DNA of 64,000 nucleotides from Cryptomeria japonica (GCF_030272615.1 NC_081414.1:305633664-305697663), one strand, 5' to 3'. Shown: positions 1 through 12,708, numbered from the stretch's first letter. The notes: generated by a model not told the origin, from the letters alone. Numbers and translations: made by a program.

Positions 1-246
1 AAGCACCAAGATGAAGTGTGCGATCATGCATGTCAATTTTAGACCCAAAATCCAAAAGTGAGTTAACCCTAAAGGATCCTGCAATCAAATTTTTAGTGGT
101 TTCCAAAATAATCTGGGATGATCACACCTTCTCTGTAATTTCACAACATGCTCCAAAGAGGGAATAAGTAACCAAAAAAACACAAAGAAAACCAGAAAAT
201 AGAAAGTCAAACTATCTATCAAACAAATTCATAATGATCTCTAGGT

Positions 247-334
247 GATTGCGTGATGATAATTGGACAAATGCGTAAATCTGATAGGGCGAATGTGTAA
301 ACCTAACAAAATGAATGCGTGATAGATAAACAGA
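247..334. repeat. 22-bp phased motif array, 4 units
   Basis: Four units start at 247, 269, 291 and 313, exactly 22 bp apart. Each begins with a version of GAATGYGTRAT followed by 11 variable bases. The array lies in the presumed leader of the left-edge gypsy-like element. On the element's own strand the motif reads ATYACRCATTC at the end of each unit. Confidence 0.75.
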
Positions 335-726
335 CAATTAAAAACCCTACCAAAAGCTTAAACTTCACCAGAAACTTGCAAAACAGACTGAGGCCCTAGT
401 CAGATCTCTCATCAACTATTCTATATTAATCAAGTCATATTTCACTATGTATGATAAAAAAAGGTTGTTGTATCTATCAATAGCTTTTTGGTCCTCTAAG
501 TCTTGTATTATCTTTTTTGCCTTTAGGGTTTGTTGGTAATTTCTGGCCTACCTCCTTTGTTCCGATGTTCTTCGAGAACCTTAAATCTTAAAATTTACCT
601 TATGTGCCATGAGATACTATATTGAAAGAATCATATAAGGATAAAAAATCTTTAGATTCACAAAATTTAATGCAGAATTTAGATAGGACAGAGAATTAAA
701 AATAAGAAAAATGAAAAAAAAAAACA

Positions 727-879
727 GAATGCCTAAATATGAATAATGAATGCATAGTGCTATCTAAGAGAATGTGTTAAGGTATTAGCATGAATGCGTG
801 ATCCTATCTAATCGAATGCATAATTATGTCTATGTGATTGCGTGATATTGTTCTTACGAATGTGTAATGTTTAAATCCG
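727..879. repeat. 22-bp phased motif array, 7 units
   Basis: Units begin at 727, 748, 770, 792, 814, 836 and 858. The first interval is 21 bp and the rest are 22 bp. All carry GAATGCGTGAT-like cores, for example GAATGCATAAT and GATTGCGTGAT, with variable second halves. The motif is the same as in the array at 247-334, about 390 bp away. Confidence 0.8.
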
Positions 880-970
880 CCTTTGAAATCCATACAAAGC
901 CTACAAAATCTGAAAATCCATACGATCCTGCAAAAATCACACAAGAAACACAAAGGGTTAATTAGTTGTT

Positions 971-992
971 GTTCACGTCGGATTCACCAAAA
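971..992 (-). other. Primer-binding-site-like sequence of gypsy element
   Basis: The minus strand reads TTTTGGTGAATCCGACGTGA directly after the LTR end. The TGG start is the usual complement of a tRNA CCA end. The stretch matches, apart from a few changes that are mostly transitions, the sequence after the LTR at 17391. I could not name the tRNA from memory. Confidence 0.5.
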
Positions 993-2199
993 TGTTGTAT
1001 GCTTAAAATCATCATTGTTTAACTAGAAATAATAAGGAAAATCGTGAATCCCTATTCTAGCTAAAATTCAAACAACATTAATAGAATAATACAATCAAAG
1101 TAATAAGGATGTAAAATATTAATCAAAACTCCCTATCCCATGATCACATATGGCTTCCATTGTTCTTCTCTTCTTCGTGGTATGATGGCTCTCAGATATT
1201 ATGCTAGCAACCTACAATTGACATAAAGATTCAAAGTTTGTGATTGTTGAAAATGGAGATTGAATGCTGAATTTATAGATTTTTGGATGAGATTGATTGA
1301 GAGGTGTAATAGATTGATCAAGAGGTGGAACTCAGGTGAGATCACATGCTGATTGATAGTTGAATTCCTGATTTGGAGGTGAAATAGAATAGATTGAATT
1401 GTTAATTGAGTTAACTAATTGAGAAAAAAGCCAATTGAAAGATGAAAAAGAATGATTGGAGGATAATTAAAAGAAATGATACAATTAATCAATTAATTAA
1501 AATAATCAATTAAAATAGATGGAATAGTTAAGTGATTGAAAGTTTTTTGGAAAAAAACAAAGTGGAAGATAGAAATAGAGATTGGAAAGATAATGATTTA
1601 ATTAATTAATTAATTGAATTGATTAATTTAGCATGCTTGAGCTTTGATTTTTATTTTCAATTTGATCTTTGCATGATATATAATTCAAATATCGAATTTA
1701 TTTTAATTCAATTTGTTATTTGAATATATTTAGAACTTGACTTTGGAATTCAATTTGATTTTTGAAATCATGCAAATGTATTCAAAATTAGATGAATTTA
1801 GAAGATTTAGAATTTGAATTTGAATTTGGAGAATTAATGAAATTAAGTGAAATCATAATTTAAATATTTAGAAATGGAATTTGAAGAATTAATTAGCTAA
1901 TTAAATAATTTAAAAAACTATTTAATTATTTAGAAATTTAATTTAGTTAAATAATAAAGATTATTTAAATTAAAGGATTAAAATCATAATTAATTAAATA
2001 ATTGATATTTAATTCATATTTAGAAAAGGGTTAATGATTAAATGCTGAGAAGATAGAAATAGAATAATTAATAAGATGATGAAGAAATATGAATTTTGAA
2101 GAATAAGATTAATTAGCTTAATTAAATAATTAAAGAATTATTTCATCAATTAGATAAATAATTAGTACATGATCAATGAGACATTTTTAGGTGTCTACA
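993..2199 (-). repeat. 5' LTR of the left-edge gypsy-like element
   Basis: This 1.2-kb AT-rich block is bounded by TG (minus strand, 2199) and CA (993). It contains runs of AATTAATTAA-type sequence and no open frame. The 3' boundary is fixed by the primer-site-like stretch that follows. The second LTR is not in the window, so the outer boundary rests on the TGTAGACACC start alone. Confidence 0.55.
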
Positions 2200-2568
2200 C
2201 TTTCAACCCGACTAACAGATTTTTCCTAAGTTAAACCCTATGTTTGTATTTCCACCTCCACTACAACTATGATGATGAAAAAGAGAGCTTACCCTTGGTA
2301 GGGTAGGCTAAATCATAAATGAAGTGCTAAATTGACAAAATTATACTCGCGGATTGAGAATGGTGGTGATAAATACTCATTATATAAGTATTCCAAGTGT
2401 TGATGCAATAGCATGACAAATCATAACAAAATCCATCATGAATAGATACTTGTAGATAAGTTGTTGTGGCTCGATACTCCTTGTAGTCAGATCTACTCTT
2501 GAATGAAAGAATACTTGCTCTTGAATCAAGATGATTGATGAATGATAAATGATTACCCTATAAAGGGT
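2200..2568. other. Short spacer, nothing recognised
   Basis: This stretch lies between the left-edge LTR and the target duplication of the next element. I see no supported gene, RNA or repeat. It is presumably older host or element DNA. Confidence 0.4.
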
Positions 2569-2573
2569 TCTCA

Positions 2574-3706
2574 TGTTGGAATCAATGAACACTGAGAGGG
2601 GAGGGGTGAATCGGTGTTCTGCAATTAACTTGACTTTCTTAAACAGATTCTTTAACTAACCAATACAAATGAATAAAAGTAAAGTACAGAAACTGAATGC
2701 AAACATGCACAAAACCATAACATCAGAATTTTTACGTGGAAACTGGAAAAGGGAAAAACCATGGTGGGATTGGAACCCGCAATACTATAATACCGTGATC
2801 AGGAGTATAACAATATTACAAGAGGGGAATGTACATGCATTCAAGCACACTGGCTAGAGCTCACTGCTCAATTACAAAAGAGGGATACAACCCAAAGGAA
2901 GGCTCACTTCCTTACAAGTGATTACAATTGTTGACAAGAATGACTGAACTAAATAGTAGCATCTACATATGCCAAAAAGAAGTTCCAATTAAGCTCAATT
3001 AGTCTTCTACCACTGTCCCATCTCTCTACTATGTTATGTTGCTCTATCATATACCAGAGCACAAAAGAATTATTACTCACATAAAACTTTGCACAATCAC
3101 TCATATAATCTTTTCTCACTCATATCTCAAACCAAAATTCTCAAATGAATCAGTCTTATATATCTTTACCCACAAAATAAATCAATTCCCATGTCATCTT
3201 CCAAAAACTACATAACACACAACATCAAACATGTAACCATAAGTCGGCTCAATCTGATTACCAATCCGTATGCGGACCCAAACAAATTGATAACAAGATT
3301 TACACATGTCAAATCAATCACCGAAATCATCCCAAAGATTCCACATAACATGTTACAACAAAATAACTTTGTTCTTCTTGAATTGCCAGTTACCGGATCT
3401 TCTAACTTGCATGAGAGTCAATACCAGAGGCTAGTATTGCAAAATAAGATGCTTCTAACATCTAATCATCTAACTCTTTCACCATGATCAAATCTCTGTA
3501 ACCAAAATGGAGATCTACACAATGTATGCATACTTTGTATTCCACCTTGCAGACTTAAGCATAAATGAGTATCAAAACTTCTCAAACTTTCGGTAGAACA
3601 AATCTACATATACCGGATGGTATCTTGGATCTAAGTTGCCATCAATGACAACCTCAAAAAAAAATCCAAGCACTAAGATTCACCGGTACAGTGTCTCTTG
3701 GCAAAT
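2574..3706 (-). repeat. 3' LTR of the 2574-9943 element
   Basis: On the plus strand it opens TGTTGGAATCAATGAACACT, the same as the block at 8837. It ends just before the polypurine tract. The inner terminus has mutated to TTGGCAAAT, against TTGCCAACA in the other LTR. It carries the G-tract followed by GTGAATC about 20 bp from its start, and the palindrome GTTGCCATCAATGACAAC at 3635-3652. Confidence 0.85.
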
Positions 3707-3720
3707 ATTTCCCCCTTTGG
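3707..3720 (-). other. Polypurine tract
   Basis: The minus strand reads CCAAAGGGGGAAAT immediately before the 3' LTR, the expected site for plus-strand DNA priming. A GTTGCCATCAATGCC stretch precedes it and echoes the palindrome inside the LTR. Confidence 0.75.
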
Positions 3721-3928
3721 CATTGATGGCAACACTTGTGAAAAATGACACTGTCATTGCAAAACTTCAAAATTTCAAAACTGCAACACCAACACCTTGA
3801 CAACTCAATAGGCTCAATAAGATCCCCCTGAGAATATACATCATTTTGATACCTCTCTCTCCCCCTTTGACAAAAATTCCAAAGATAGGTATCTGCCACA
3901 ATTTATATACAAGGGTGTACTCAATATC

Positions 3929-6900
3929 TTACATGAATTTAAAGATATCCGCAAAAATGGTCTTTAGGGACAGTAGGTGATCATCCCAACCCTTCTTAAA
4001 ATTCTCCAAAATATTGATTAGAGAAATAAAAAAATAAGCATGCATCTTTGCTCCTCTACAATCTACCATACCACTCTTATTTAGAGCATTCATAGCATCT
4101 TGCTGACTGCTCAACAAGGTGTCTAACCAGGGAGTTATTAAATTCCAGAGTTCTCCCACTCTGCCAACTATTCTATTCTTTTCTTGATTGAGGATCTTGA
4201 TTTTGTCTAGTAGAACCATCACCTAAGCTTCATAGTTACTAGGAAAAATTGATTGAGGGGCATAAGATTGAAAAATATTGGCTTTCTTTCCTTCACATTC
4301 CTTTATCTTCTTATCAATTTCTATTGTGAATTTCGGAAAAATAAGACATGACTTATATATCTTACCGCCTTCATCCAATGCTTTTTGTATAGCTTTTAGA
4401 CTGGTAGTCAAACTAACCCTATCGCCTTCAACCATCTTCAAAATTGTTCTTAACTGCATAGCATTAAATTGACTCAAAACCTTTCCTTCTGCTACCTTCT
4501 CTAAGGACACAAAGTGAGAATCAACTACTTTCAGCATGCTTCTTAGCTTACCAGAGGGATTATTAGCTATATCTAGTTTGAATGATGGCAAATTTTTCTC
4601 CAACACATCTGTCACCATGGATATCGGCTCTTTATCTTCAGAATGATATTTCAATAAGTCCTCACTTGTCTTGGCTTGTGCAAGTGTTCCAAGCTTCAAT
4701 TTTTGAACTGAAGATATAGAGTTAAGATCAATAGGTCCTTGGGTGAGATCAACTATGTCAGTGATTATTTGTTTTCCCTTATCTATAGTCAGAGTGTCTC
4801 TTGCCACTGGAACCTGTTCAATTTTATCTCCATCCTTCTCCTTCTCTACCTTCTCTTCTTCTTCACCTTTCTCTTTATCTTCTCCCTTTTCATCTCTAAC
4901 CTCCTCAACTGCCTTCTCGGATTCAACATTTATGACCGAAGGATTCTTATTATCTTCACCAGAGTCATTAACCTTCTAATTATCAATAGTTTCATCTCCA
5001 ACTATATCTTGATCATTTATCTGCACATTTGGAGCAGAGGTATCATCCTATACATGCACTTCTAGAGGGGTGTCAGCCTTTGCCAGATTAACCTCATATT
5101 TGTGCTCCTCCAAGAATTGTTTTCAAAATTATTTTTGTCTCCTTATCTACTTCATCTATTTTTCTGAGCATGATATTGTTAACTCTCTTTTTGCTTCTAA
5201 ATTTGTCCTTCACAATCTCAAGTAATCTATCAACTTCAGCCTTAGAAATCACATAGCACAAATTAACTAATACATATTCTTTTATTCTCTCATCCTCCAA
5301 ACTAGCTATATGCCTCCTGACATCCAAAATTTCATACAAACCCTTTAATATCATAGATGATAATTCTATCAGGGCTTTGCTATATACATTCATATATTGT
5401 ACAATGTCTTCCTCTATTGCTCTTTGATCATTTTCATCACAGTTCTCATAGTACTAAGATATATTCTTCAAATTTCCCTCACTACTTCATCAACTATTTC
5501 ACTTAATGACATTGAGGGCACAATAGTATAGGTACCTTCTATTTTATTGGATTTCAGAGCTTCATTAAGCTCAAACTTAGGCTTCTTTCCAGGGTGAGGT
5601 ATATCAAATTGTTCATCTCCAATTTTTTTCTTCTTTATTGTTTGTCCTTCACCAGATGGTGGCTTCTGAACTACCCTGGCAAAGGTAGCAGTATTCACTT
5701 CCTGCACTGCTTCATCAGACTTTGTTTCTATCTCAATAGTGGCTGCCACATAGACTCTCTCAAGCTTCCCTTTCTTCCTCTTCTCTACTTCACTAGATGA
5801 TTTGGTTTGAGGTTTAGGTGGAGGGACAAGCTTCTGTGCACTAAAGGAAGGTGCTGACTTTGTTTGCCTTATCTTTAGAGGAGTAGATGTAGGTTTAGTC
5901 TTCTTTGGTTGCACCATGCTCTCCTCCTTCAAGATGTTTTGTTCTTTGGCCCTACAGACAACTTCCTTTGTTATACCCATGTTTTTAGTGAGCTATTCTA
6001 CTTCTTTCCTAACTCTCTTCTGCATACTGGGCTTAGTAAATTGAGAATGCAAGCTTAAAATTTTCTCCTTATAAGTACCAAATATATCTTCCTTCTCATC
6101 CACTATTTTGCTTAAGAGATGTTAAGCATACATGTCAAGAGTATTAGCATCAACTTCATACCCCATGGGCGTGATCCATATTGTTCTTGGCTCAATAGCT
6201 TCCATCAAGAATTGATCAACCTCCACCATGAAGCATATGGTGTCCTCATATTTCTTGAGAATCTCCTTCGGGATTCTTTCCCTACTCCGCATCATGCTTT
6301 GGAATGATTTGAAATAACCCCATAAAATAGCTTTTTGTTCTTGTCCATCACCCAATCCTTGCAAATCTTCCTTAATCTGTATTGCCACAGGTTTATCATA
6401 TGCTCACTGTACCTTACCTACACTAGGGATTTCATTAATGAAATAGAGAGCCAAATAGACAACCAAAGTGCCAAACTTAAATACATGCTTCTTATCTTGC
6501 TTAATATTCTTTAAATTTCTCTTTAATTCAATCAACAATACTTCGCACAAGTCATACAACTTGTTCTCCTTTAGAATTTGATATGCGGCATAAATTATTG
6601 TACCAGAGACTAAATTATCTCTACTAGATTGATATATCTTGTAGCCAATCACCATGGATGCAAATCTCACATCATACTCAACAATCACTAATTGTCATCG
6701 ATCTATTGTCATGTTGTAATCTGGTTACCTATGTTACAGTTGTGTTCTTTACATTTCTTAGGTCGGGGACTTCACCGGTTGCATTCCAACATGTTACTGC
6801 CTAGATAGAAGTCTTAGTAATCTTGTAAAGTTTGTCTAGACATATAGATTCATCTTGTACTCTGCTCAGAATATACCTATCTGATTTGGGTTCATTGAAA

Positions 6901-7211
6901 GTCGAAAAGTTCACAAACTGAATAAAACCCTTATCTTGTAAATATTTGAAATCAGGTTTGAGATTTCCCATACCATCAATCATGTGCTTGGTGTAAAGTG
7001 ATAGCACTTCTTTAGCTCCAATCTCCTCAATATTGTAGTGAATATATGCCCTAATATCCTCGACATGCAATACCCCATACATAATAGATGAGAATGCACC
7101 ATTCAGATTGCCTTCCATTGATTTGTATGGATGCTTCTTGAATTGAGGCCTTGGCCAATTACTTATCTCGACAAAAAGTGGAGTCACCACACTAGAACTA
7201 GAAGATGCCAA
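3929..7211 (-). pseudogene. Long second gene of unknown function in LTR element (about 1,090 codons)
   Basis: It begins MASSSSSVVTPLF at 7211, 425 bp after the gag-like gene, and can be followed through several stops and frameshifts to 3929, where pol would normally be. The order is: an N-terminal globular-looking part (7211-6801); a helical part with FASMVIGYKIYQ and FKFGTLVVYLALYF (6690-6404); a further helical part (6388-6122); a Lys/Pro/Ser-rich linker with KRKKGK and IKKKKIG (5980-5468); helical 5393-5094; an acidic Glu/Lys stretch near 4940-4820; and a long helical C-terminal part (4807-3929). I see no protease, integrase, reverse transcriptase or envelope-type membrane segment. I do not recognise the family, and the function is unknown. 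Confidence 0.6.
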
Positions 7212-7636
7212 TATTGCAATCTAGGTTATGAACATATAGCTTTGAACTTTAGAAAATACCTTTTTGACTTCAACTGAATACAACATATCTTTGCTGAATC
7301 TTTACAAGCTTTGTTTTTGCTGCACAAACTTCTTCACCACACTCTTCTCTTTTGGTTTGCTTGAAATGTGAAAAATGAATGTTAAAATGCCCTTTTATCT
7401 TTCACATACCCAAATTTAATGTGTAATGAATGCTCAACCCTAAAGTCCTTTTGGATGCCATGAAACTCATGAACATTGTATCAGAGCATCAAATCAGCAT
7501 TAAATCTTTCGTATATCTCTTAGGATCATCTACACAATCATCTTTAGTCTTTTGCAACCTTCTATAGTTGGCTACAGATCTTAGAAAGAGGTTTTTAAAG
7601 ATCTACATGAAAAGATTCCCCCTAAGGTAAAATGCC

Positions 7637-8768
7637 TTAGTTATCGGATGAAGATCCAACACCGGAATCAGGTGTGGACCCATTTGATGCATTTGAATCT
7701 TCCTTCTTTACCCACATATTCTTGTGTTGTTCTTTTATCTCTTCAACCTTCTTTTTCCCCTTATTATCTACTTTGTTTTTGTCTGTCGGAGCATTCTTGC
7801 TCACATTCGTGCTTCTATAGTGTTTTCCTATATGATCAGTTTTTTTGCAAGCATAGAAAATAATGTTATTTCTTTGATTAGGCCTGAAATTCCCTTTATT
7901 TCCTTTTGATATGCATTGGTTAGAAATATGTCCAAATATTCCACAAGCATAGCATCTTACATTTCTCCTATTTACCATACTTTTGCATTCAACTGACTTA
8001 TGACCATATTTATTGCAATTGAAACATTGACCGAAGAATGATGTAGTATTTTGATTAGCCCTATTTCTACATTGACTTGCCCTATGAGCAAATTTATTGT
8101 AAACAAAACATTTATCATTGAATCTATATGCATTAGGCTATCTTATCAGAGGTTTCTTGATCTTCTGATGATTGTTTTGACTAGATCTTGAGCTTTCTCC
8201 TTTTTCAAATCCATGTCCTCCCATATCACCTTTGTTCTTTTGAAATTTTAGAATCTCATCTAGCCTGGCTAAGCTAGCATTGAATTTTTATTTGTACTCA
8301 TTGGCAGTGGTAAGTTCATCTCTCAGAATTATAATATGTCTCTCAAGATCTTGCTCAATATTCTTGGATTGTATCAATTCAAGTTTCAGCAAGTCATTTT
8401 CATGATTAATTTTGCAACATTCATCAGATCCATCCTTCAATGTTTGAGTCAGACTTTCTTCATTCTTCTTCCTATCTTCAATCGCTTTTGTCAGCTTCAT
8501 CACAATGGATTGCATTATCTCTAGCAATCTTTTCACATTCATTTGTCTTGTCTTTCAGAACTTGATCATCAATGCTTTGCTCTTCTTTCTCCTTAAGTTT
8601 GTCTATCATCTCCTTTCTCTTCTCTCTAGATGTGTTCACTTGATCTTTCAATGACTCAACGAAATTTTCTACATCACTCAAATTTCTTCTCATATCGCTT
8701 TCTTCTTTCCTTGCTGCATCTAGGTCTTCAAGTGCCACAATAAGTTGTCTCTATAAATCGAAGTCCAT
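7637..8768 (-). pseudogene. gag-like gene: coiled coil plus CCHC zinc knuckles
   Basis: The gene starts 68 bases after the LTR. Its first part is a Lys/Glu-rich coiled coil (around 8740-8290, with LEDLDAARKEESDMRRNL-like heptads). The second part has four CCHC knuckles of nucleocapsid type: two good ones (CFNCNKYGHKSVEC and CYACGIFGHISNQC) and two with lost cysteines or histidines. It ends in an acidic, Ser-rich tail. An early in-frame stop and a frameshift near 8500 show decay. It lacks the usual copia gag N-terminal domain; the coiled coil takes its place. The gene at 14979-16021 is a clear relative. A role in packaging element RNA is inferred from the knuckles. Confidence 0.75.
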
Positions 8769-8821
8769 TGATTCTATCTTCCAGATCTTCCTCAAGCTAT
8801 TAGGATTCCTCAAATGAACTA

Positions 8822-8836
8822 GGCTCTTATACTAAT
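8822..8836 (-). other. tRNA-Met primer binding site (decayed)
   Basis: The minus strand reads ATTAGTATAAGAGCC against the usual ATTGGTATCAGAGCC, which is complementary to the 3' end of initiator tRNA-Met. It abuts the LTR end at 8837 and so fixes the element as minus-strand. Confidence 0.75.
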
Positions 8837-9943
8837 TGTTGGAATCAATGAACACTAAAAGGGGGGGGGGGTGAATCAATGTTCTGCAATTAATAAATTT
8901 CTTAAATAGATTCTTTAACCACCAGATACAACTGAATAAAAGTAAAGTGTAGAAACTAAATGCAAACAAGCACAAAACCATAACACTAGATTTTTTTTAC
9001 ATGGAAACCTGGAAAGGGAAAAACCACGGTGGGATTAAAACCCACAATATTATAATACTATGATCAGGAGTATAATAATATTACAAGAGGGGAATGCACA
9101 TGCATTCAGGCACACTGCCTATAGTTCACTGCTCAATTACAAAAGAGGGCTACAACCTAGAGGAAGGATCACAACCTTACAAGTGATTACAAATGATGAA
9201 AAGAATGACTAAAATGAATAGTAGCATCTACATATGCCAAAAGGCAGTTCCAGTTAAGCTCAATTAGTCTTTTACCACCATTCTATCTCTTTGTTCTGTT
9301 TTGTTTCTCTATCATATACCAAAGCACAGAAATTTCAATTACTCACATAAAACTTCACACAATTGCTCATATAATCTTTTCTTACTCATATCTCACACCA
9401 AAATGCTCAAATGAATCGGTCTTATATATTCATGCCAACAAAATAAATCAATTCCCACGTCGCCTTCCAAAAACTGTATAACACGCAACATGAAACGTGT
9501 AACCATAAGTCGGCTCAATCTGATTACCAATCTGTATGGAAACCAAAACAAATTGATAACAACCTTCACACATGTTGGCTCAATCACCGAAATCATCCCA
9601 AATATTCTACACAACACGTTACACCAAAATAAATTTCTTCTTCTTGAATTACCGATTACTGGAGGCTAGGATTGTGAAATAAGCTTCTTCTAACATCTAA
9701 TCATCTAACTCTTTCACCGTGATCAAAACTATGTAGCCAAAATAGAGATTTGCACAATGTATCCATACACTATATTCCACCTTCCAAACTGAAGCATAAA
9801 TGAGTATTGAAAAACTTCTCAAACTTTTGGCAAAACAAATCTACATATACCAGATGGGATCTCGGATCTGAGTTTCCATGAATGACAACCTCAAAATAAT
9901 TTTCAAGCACTAATCTCCATCGGTATAGTGTCTCTTGCCAACA
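8837..9943 (-). repeat. 5' LTR of the 2574-9943 element
   Basis: It aligns along its whole length with 2574-3706. It starts next to the primer site and ends TTGCCAACA followed by the TCTCA target duplication. A run of ten G (about 8863-8872) lies near the element-proximal end. The palindrome is at 9872-9889 in decayed form. Confidence 0.85.
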
Positions 9944-9948
9944 TCTCA

Positions 9949-12708
9949 AGGTATTTTCACATTTAGGCCAACTTCCAATGGCCATATCAAAATATTAGGA
10001 TTATATCATAAATGGTGTTAGTCAACACTTGCAAATGTTCAAATTTAGGCCCATTTTGGAGAGACTATGGCATTGAGTTCCCTAGTCCACTAGTACTATG
10101 GCGCTAGGTGCCCTAGTCCACCTAGAAAGAAATAAAAGAATGGTGGTTACAAAGTGTAGGTTCCTAGGACATAGGATCTCATCACGAGGTTAGCATATGA
10201 CAATAATTTAGATGAGATAAGGCCAAAGTAGTCCCAAAATGACCCAAAATTAGGTACCTAAAGAAAGGGCCCAAAAAGAGTGTGAACTTGTAAAGGAGTA
10301 AAAATTTACAATGTTGCAATAAACCCCCACTTTAGTGGGAGCATGAAGTTATCCCCATACTTGTAGAAGAGTAGAAATAAAGAGATAGAGTATCTAAGAG
10401 AAAGACAAACTAGGGATAAGATGATACTAATTTTGAGGGATGATCAATACCCCAAGCTTATAATCTTATCAATACATTCAAAAACCTTCAAATATAAACA
10501 AGCAAACAATGTTAGTGCTAAAGAAAACAAAAGGAACTTCCAAGTCAACTATTTGAAGAGACCTTGATGTCAAAAATGTCTCAACTACTAATACCATTCT
10601 TGAAATTTTATCTCAAGGATTCGAGTGGACATATAGAAAGAGACAAAAGTTTAGGTTGCATAATGAAAATATTTAATATTAAAAAAATTTAGTATCAAAA
10701 AGTAAAAGTGTAGGTTGCATATTAAATATTTACAACTTTACCAATAGACCCAAATAAATATTTAATTTATTTTAGAACATCTAAGATACACCATAAAAAA
10801 TTAGTTCACATAATTAAAATATATTTATTTCTATATGTAAGGATTATATTGGCTTCTTTCATAATATTCTCCCTTTCTTTTGTATGCATTATATAATGGT
10901 CAATCAATGAAACATATTATCATAGTCATCCATGAAAACACATGAATCACCAGTATGATCTCATTCTCCTTCATAAATTGACAATAACATGCAAGGTGAC
11001 CACCATGTCAAGAACGAAGTCCTCTCATCCTCCAACATGTCATGTATGGAACGAGACACAATAATATACAAAAATCCAAAGAACAAAAACATCAATTAAT
11101 CTAAGTGATAATGAAAGCTCATGGTTTCTATACTATTTTCTTTGACTCTACTAAAGATAGGGATGTTGTTCTAACCATGGGTGTCTAGAAATGGGGTCAA
11201 CATGCTTTTTCCCTATCTTGGGGGTGGGATATTTTCAACCCTATGGCTAGGAGGTGAGATCCCATTTGCACCCATTTTTCACCACTAATATTATATTTAT
11301 ATGTTGCGGATTGTTCGGTTGAAGATTGGCATTCCTTTGATAGTTGAAAGGCTTCTAAAGTGTACATCAATTTGGGATGAACCTTTATTATAAAAAAATA
11401 TTGAGTTAGCGTCTTATTGTAAATTTTATGTGAAAGAGAAAATGAATGTAAAAGAATATCATATGTTGAAACTTGGATTCATAGATTTAAATACATGAAA
11501 GAGAATTTTCCTATAAGAAACCTAGTTGTTGATAATGCTTAAGCTAAATTATTACCATTGTATTTGAATAAAATTGTATGTAGGAGCATGTATTATTTGT
11601 TTCCTTACATAAATGAAATGAAATGAAATAAAGTTCAAATGAATGGTTAGAATAAAGAATTTACCATTGTTAAAGAGTCAGTAAAGTTGTAGGTTCATTA
11701 CATGATTTATTAGATATGTATTTAGAGTTAGAATTACTTCATATTCTTTCTAGTTTATGAAAAAAGTCTGTTAATGTTAAATTGTTTTAAGGAAATTATA
11801 TTTAGGTATACATAGTTTGTATTGCAAGTATATTTGGAATAAATCATGTGGATGTAAAACTAAATATAATTTATATTAAAAAAAATACATTTCGAACAAG
11901 TTTTTTAAACTATATGATTTATTAATCGATAGACTATTATATGTAGAAAATCCCCATTGGTTTCATCTCATGTTTGATGACACTGAAATATTTCCCAATG
12001 TTGGATTTAACCTAGACATCTCACATTCTTGTAGTAGTTCACCATTTCCCATTCTTATGTAGTGATTGGTCCATGGAAAACCTGTATCCTGTCAAAGTCG
12101 AAAAATATGTAGAATAGAGAGATTTTTAGTATAGTAGTCCTCTTATGTATTTAATTTACTGCATTACTTTTAATTTCTATTACTAGGGAATTCATTTAAT
12201 TAGGAATGTGGGATGCATTGCAGCCAACACAAAAAAAGCCCTTTATCCACCTTGGAGCCCCACTAACAAACAATGTCTCCTTTTTATTTAATTGGCACAT
12301 ATTTTTTTAGGAAAGAGTAAATGGTAGGATATTGTAAGGGAAAGAAAAAAAATTCATTGGAGTTGATTTGGGTTGAGTTATTAAAATCTATATGAATTAA
12401 TATAGATTAGTTTAGACTAATCAACTAATTATCAATACATTTGATAATTTATTTTTTGAAAATTAAATTGAAAATAAATGGAGGCAGGATTTGGTTGGAT
12501 TATTAAAGAATGAGTGTAAAATAAAAGAAGTTTAAAAATTAGATTGTATAAAAATATGATGCCTCTATATCAGTTAAGTGTATTAATGTTAGGATTGGAT
12601 CTCTGCCATGTTCAAGAACATTCTTATAGATAGGGGATGAATCGAAATATATAGATATGTAATTAGGTTTTGGATTTGTCTGTATGATTTTTTATCTAAA
12701 TGCTTGAT
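9949..12708. other. 2.8 kb without recognised genes
   Basis: This AT-rich stretch has no open frame that I can support on either strand. A small inverted repeat CCCACTTTAGTGGG lies near 10328-10341. It is probably old intergenic or eroded element DNA separating two elements. Confidence 0.4.

Larger units (their letters stand above)
1..2199 (-). mobile_element. Gypsy-like LTR retrotransposon, 5' end only (runs off left edge)
   Basis: Read on the minus strand, an LTR-like block begins TGTAGACACC at 2199 and ends in ACA at 993. It is followed at once by a primer-binding-site-like stretch and about 970 bp of leader without a convincing reading frame. The other LTR and the coding region would lie left of the window. 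The same type of primer site follows a second LTR at 17391, which supports the boundary. Assignment to gypsy rests on that shared primer site and LTR form, because no coding sequence of this copy is visible. Confidence 0.6.
2574..9943 (-). mobile_element. Complete non-autonomous copia-like LTR element with extra gene
   Basis: Two LTRs (2574-3706 and 8837-9943) flank a 5.1-kb internal region on the minus strand. The 5-bp target duplication TCTCA sits at 2569-2573 and 9944-9948. A decayed initiator-tRNA-Met primer site lies at 8822-8836 and a polypurine tract at 3707-3720. The interior has a coiled-coil plus zinc-knuckle gag-like gene, then a long second gene that I do not recognise. No protease, integrase, reverse transcriptase or RNase H motif is visible, so pol must have been supplied in trans. 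By eye the LTRs are roughly 85-90% identical, so the insertion is old. Confidence 0.85.

Noticed and set aside
247-879. CRISPR-like look of the 22-bp arrays
   Set aside because: The conserved part is only 11 bases, the spacing is 22 bp and the setting is a plant retroelement leader. CRISPR repeats are longer and prokaryotic.
3191-3487. 98-codon plus-strand frame
   Set aside because: It falls wholly inside an LTR, and the other LTR copy does not keep it open.
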